64,000 bases of DNA from Apostichopus japonicus (Eukaryota > Echinodermata > Holothuroidea > Aspidochirotida > Stichopodidae), in contig NC_092582.1 in assembly GCF_037975245.1 (NCBI RefSeq), positions 17,448,577 through 17,512,576 of the forward strand, read 5' to 3'. This document shows positions 63,401 to 64,000 of the stretch, piece after piece; the stretch's first letter is position 1, and every line of letters starts with the position of its first letter. Position numbers and translations under genes: made by a program. The notes under the pieces are model-generated. The model had not been told where the DNA came from, did no database searches, and worked only from the letters and a program-made list of their open reading frames with translations.

Positions 63401-63644
63401 AGTTACTCCACAATTTGGTTAAACAAGACACAACGATATGGTCTGTTCTCGCTGGTCATGTGTGAGTTGTGGCTTCTATTTTGTCCAGGTAACCATAGAT
63501 AGTAAGAGGATTCTGTTTCTTTCTTCCCATGAAGGTATTAGCGAAGAGAACTTGAGCAAGTTGATCCAACACGCCCAGATTCCGGAGCCAGAACGACCGA
63601 TAGTGACCAATATGAAACTTCTCGGAGTCCAAATATTCCAAGAT
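49161..63644 (+). CDS. STXBP1: Munc18/Sec1-family syntaxin-binding protein, 3' end outside window
   Basis: Predicted SM protein that clasps syntaxin and templates SNARE assembly in regulated exocytosis. Thirteen exons join into 450 in-frame codons; phases agree at every GT-AG junction. Hallmarks include LKAVVEQ at the N-terminus, [16 protein letters not shown] (29-44), [24 protein letters not shown] and [20 protein letters not shown]. Further on are [57 protein letters not shown] and KLIQHAQIP. All track vertebrate STXBP1 to about residue 450 of roughly 595, so domains 1, 2 and most of 3 are here. The ATG at 49,161 has A at -3 and G at +4. STXBP1 versus STXBP2/3 orthology is not separable here; invertebrates commonly have one unc-18/Rop gene. 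It is divergent from the FMO gene. Confidence 0.95.
49189..51126. other. Munc18 intron 1
   Basis: 1.9 kb, no element boundary recognised. Frequent TAGGCCTA words around 49,400-49,900 are a composition trait of this genome. Confidence 0.55.
51127..51182 (+). CDS. STXBP1: Munc18 exon 2
   Basis: Residues 10-28, [19 protein letters not shown]. Acceptor CCCATTAAG, donor GTGAGT. The segment is less conserved than its neighbours; the final K-W-R corresponds to the GEWK just before the first beta strand. Confidence 0.88.
51363..52160. mobile_element. Possible hAT-like element in Munc18 intron 2
   Basis: It starts CAGGGTTTTCGTTA and ends TTAACAAAAACCCTG, inverted with about one mismatch. Flanks CATTATTG and TATTATGA match at five of eight positions, so a duplication is doubtful. 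The interior has a 35-base poly-A followed by AAATTT repeats (51,449-51,507). Confidence 0.5.
53225..53306 (+). CDS. STXBP1: Munc18 exon 3
   Basis: Residues 29-55. [18 protein letters not shown] is the core first strand and helix of domain 1, part of the syntaxin-binding surface. Acceptor GTCTCTAG, donor GTAAGT. Confidence 0.95.
54311..54683 (+). mobile_element. hAT-like MITE (CAGGGGTTCCC family), short copy
   Basis: Starts CAGGGGCTCCCTAACTGGGG and ends GGGAAACCCTG. Flanks ATCTACAG (54,303-54,310) and ATATACAG (54,684-54,691) differ at one base. It lacks about 160 internal bases present in the 25,753 copy. It lies in Munc18 intron 3. Confidence 0.85.
55178..55254 (+). CDS. STXBP1: Munc18 exon 4
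   Basis: Residues 56-81, [20 protein letters not shown] then IQPIEK. Acceptor TTCATTCAG, donor GTATGT. Part of domain 1. Confidence 0.95.
56117..57222. repeat. 41-bp minisatellite, about 27 copies
   Basis: The unit contains GTTTACATCGTAGC, the palindrome GTACAGTACTGTAC (or CTTACAGTACTGTAC) and CTTGTTGTGTACA. Units vary mainly at CATCG/CATTG and GCGTAC/GCTTAC. It lies in Munc18 intron 4 and ends 500 bases before exon 5. Frames of 76-77 codons across it are repeat artefacts. Confidence 0.95.
57400..57480 (-). repeat. Partial copy of the 12,230-12,545 repeat
   Basis: Contains AAGTAAGTTGGCCTGAC, CAGAGGCTAAATGACAAGTA and AGAAGGGACAAAAACACGCA, the reverse complement of the 12,440-12,525 region. 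Confidence 0.65.
57725..57803 (+). CDS. STXBP1: Munc18 exon 5
   Basis: Residues 82-107 plus one base, including VNDFKEP and [10 protein letters not shown]. Acceptor GTCAACAG, donor GTAAGA. Confidence 0.95.
58030..58073 (+). pseudogene. Ghost copy of start of Munc18 exon 6
   Basis: CAG acceptor followed by 41 bases that match exon 6 (58,482-58,525) at about 38 of 44 positions. Read in the exon 6 frame it gives [13 protein letters not shown], with one silent change and mostly conservative replacements. It ends where a SINE begins. The upstream pyrimidine tract is poor, so splicing into it is doubtful. Confidence 0.8.
58074..58425 (+). repeat. SINE with TTGTGTCCTTTGGGCAAGG core
   Basis: The head GGGCGTTGTGGTTAAGGGAT runs straight to GGTTCCAGCCCTGGCC (box B), lacking the usual spacer. 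The core is TTGTGTCCTTTGGGC and CACTTTATCTCCATTGCCTC. It ends in (GATT)n at 58,405-58,422. Related to the SINE at 31,797-32,095. Confidence 0.8.
58485..58588 (+). CDS. STXBP1: Munc18 exon 6
   Basis: Residues 108-142: [14 protein letters not shown], then [16 protein letters not shown]. Acceptor TGGTTCAG behind a strong pyrimidine tract, donor GTAGGA. A partial copy of its first 41 bases lies 450 bases upstream. Confidence 0.95.
58877..59025 (+). CDS. STXBP1: Munc18 exon 7
   Basis: Residues 143-191 plus two bases. It begins [14 protein letters not shown] and ends with EYPAIRYR, the end of domain 1 into domain 2. Acceptor CTCCTAG, donor GTAACA. Confidence 0.95.
59178..59592. repeat. ~123-bp tandem repeat in Munc18 intron 7
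   Basis: About 3.3 units. Each contains TAATAACTTCAAGAG, GTGACAC, AGGTAGGAAGGGG, ACAATACCTGC and TTTGTGTTGCAGATGAAA. The last word is a good splice-acceptor look-alike, repeated three times upstream of the real exon 8 acceptor. Confidence 0.85.
59675..59759 (+). CDS. STXBP1: Munc18 exon 8
   Basis: Residues 192-220, ending [13 protein letters not shown]. Acceptor CACCATCAG, donor GTAAGA. Confidence 0.94.
59760..60481. other. Munc18 intron 8
   Basis: No repeat or element recognised apart from a G-rich run near 60,298-60,325. Confidence 0.5.
60482..60714 (+). CDS. STXBP1: Munc18 exon 9
   Basis: Residues 221-297 plus two bases. It starts [17 protein letters not shown] and includes [13 protein letters not shown] and a LLDENDELW motif, all strongly conserved in SM proteins. 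Acceptor TCCGTAG, donor GTATGT. The last 11 coding bases and the donor are repeated in the downstream intron array. Confidence 0.95.
60703..61180 (+). repeat. Tandem array derived from exon 9 3' end and splice donor
   Basis: CAAGTGTCAAC followed by GTATGT or GTGTGT occurs at the real exon 9 end and again near 60,766, 60,827, 60,885, 60,944, 61,002 (CGAGTG), 61,061 and 61,121. The period is about 58-60 bases. Two unit types alternate (GTATGTACTGTAATC and GTGTGTACCGTAAAC), giving a ~117-base higher-order repeat. Confidence 0.88.
61389..61449 (+). CDS. STXBP1: Munc18 exon 10
   Basis: Residues 298-318, [20 protein letters not shown] after a split Thr. It is lysine-rich, corresponding to the start of domain 3a. 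Acceptor ACATACAG, donor GTTTGT. Confidence 0.9.
61450..62834. other. Munc18 introns 10 and 11
   Basis: Apart from exon 11 at 62,035-62,100, only T-rich acceptor tracts and a G-rich run near 62,450 were noticed. Confidence 0.5.
62035..62100 (+). CDS. STXBP1: Munc18 exon 11
   Basis: Residues 319-340, [20 protein letters not shown] then RG. It corresponds to the domain 3a helical hairpin implicated in SNARE templating. Acceptor AACTGCAG, donor GTAAGT. Confidence 0.94.
62836..63055 (+). CDS. STXBP1: Munc18 exon 12
   Basis: Residues 341-413 plus one base. It contains [24 protein letters not shown], and [10 protein letters not shown]. Acceptor TCCCGCAG, donor GTAGGC. Confidence 0.95.
63160..63380. 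repeat. Dispersed repeat with CCATATCTCAAGA words, copy 3
   Basis: Diverged relative of 45,370-45,800: TTGTAAACACCATATCTCAA, a CTCATATATGG word and GAGTACAAGAACCC. It lies in Munc18 intron 12. Confidence 0.5.
63535..63644 (+). CDS. STXBP1: Munc18 exon 13 (last in window)
   Basis: Residues 414-450: [20 protein letters not shown] and further to VQIFQD. Acceptor CATGAAG, donor GTAAGT. The remaining ~150 residues lie beyond the window. Confidence 0.94.
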
Positions 63645-64000
63645 GTAAGTTAGATATGTTCCATTATAATTACTTTTTTGATTAGTAAACATTGACAACT
63701 GTTGAATAAAAAACTGAAAAAGTTGTTGCTTTGAGTTTGTCAGTTTGCTTTCTGTGCATGCAACACTGTGTCAGTTCAATATATCTCTCTTGGATTGAAT
63801 CTCTTAAACAGCAAATAGATGTGTTTTTATGCTTGTTATGTCCACACCAGATTTGAAGCTCTCTTAATCCCCATGTGCATGAAGCATGTGCTCTTTGAAG
63901 AAGATAATGTTTCATATTTTTGTAACATCAATTTTTGAAACATCAATGACAATTCAGATCAGAGCCTTAGGAGTTCTAGTATACATCATAAAATTACTAA
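63645..64000. other. Munc18 intron 13 (start)
   Basis: Nothing recognised before the window ends. Confidence 0.5.

Overview
This window is animal nuclear DNA: AT-rich, intron-rich and full of transposons and microsatellites. Two host genes can be reconstructed exon by exon with consistent splice phases. One is a flavin-containing monooxygenase (FMO) on the minus strand. The other is a Munc18/Sec1-family gene (STXBP1/unc-18/Rop type) on the plus strand. Gene architecture, long introns, tRNA-derived SINEs, a BEL/Pao retrotransposon and many hAT-like MITEs suggest an invertebrate deuterostome, possibly an echinoderm. No sequence fixes the species, so this is inference.

Layout. 1-14,156 has no host gene I can recognise. 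It holds a foldback element with inverted 23-bp arrays (755-1914), a Penelope-like fragment (2229-2460), a 22-bp satellite (4862-5152), a Ty3/gypsy integrase fragment (8186-8482) and a head-to-tail dimer of a 1.27-kb MITE inside one target-site duplication (8930-11,462). 14,157-30,289 (minus) is the FMO gene: seven coding exons, 526 codons plus stop. Its introns carry a non-LTR retrotransposon fragment, MITEs, SINEs and long TA tracts. 30,290-36,672 is the FMO upstream region, with a candidate non-coding first exon, SINEs, TA arrays, palindromes and a 1.95-kb hAT-like element with a second hAT-like element nested in it.

37,284-44,382 is a near-complete BEL/Pao LTR retrotransposon. Its LTRs are almost identical, but the gag-pol is broken by an in-frame stop, a deletion in the integrase core and a frameshift. 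44,383-49,160 has no recognisable gene.

49,161 to the window end is the Munc18 gene: 13 exons covering the first 450 codons, with the last roughly 150 codons beyond the window. Its introns hold a 27-copy palindromic 41-bp minisatellite, a tandem array that repeats the exon 9 splice donor, a ghost copy of the start of exon 6 next to a SINE, and several MITEs.

The two host genes are transcribed divergently and there is no sign they act together: one is predicted to be an ER xenobiotic/amine N- or S-oxygenase, the other a synaptic/secretory SNARE regulator. I found no prokaryotic-type operon, CRISPR array or defence system. The most unusual material is repeat architecture and its interaction with exons of the Munc18 gene.
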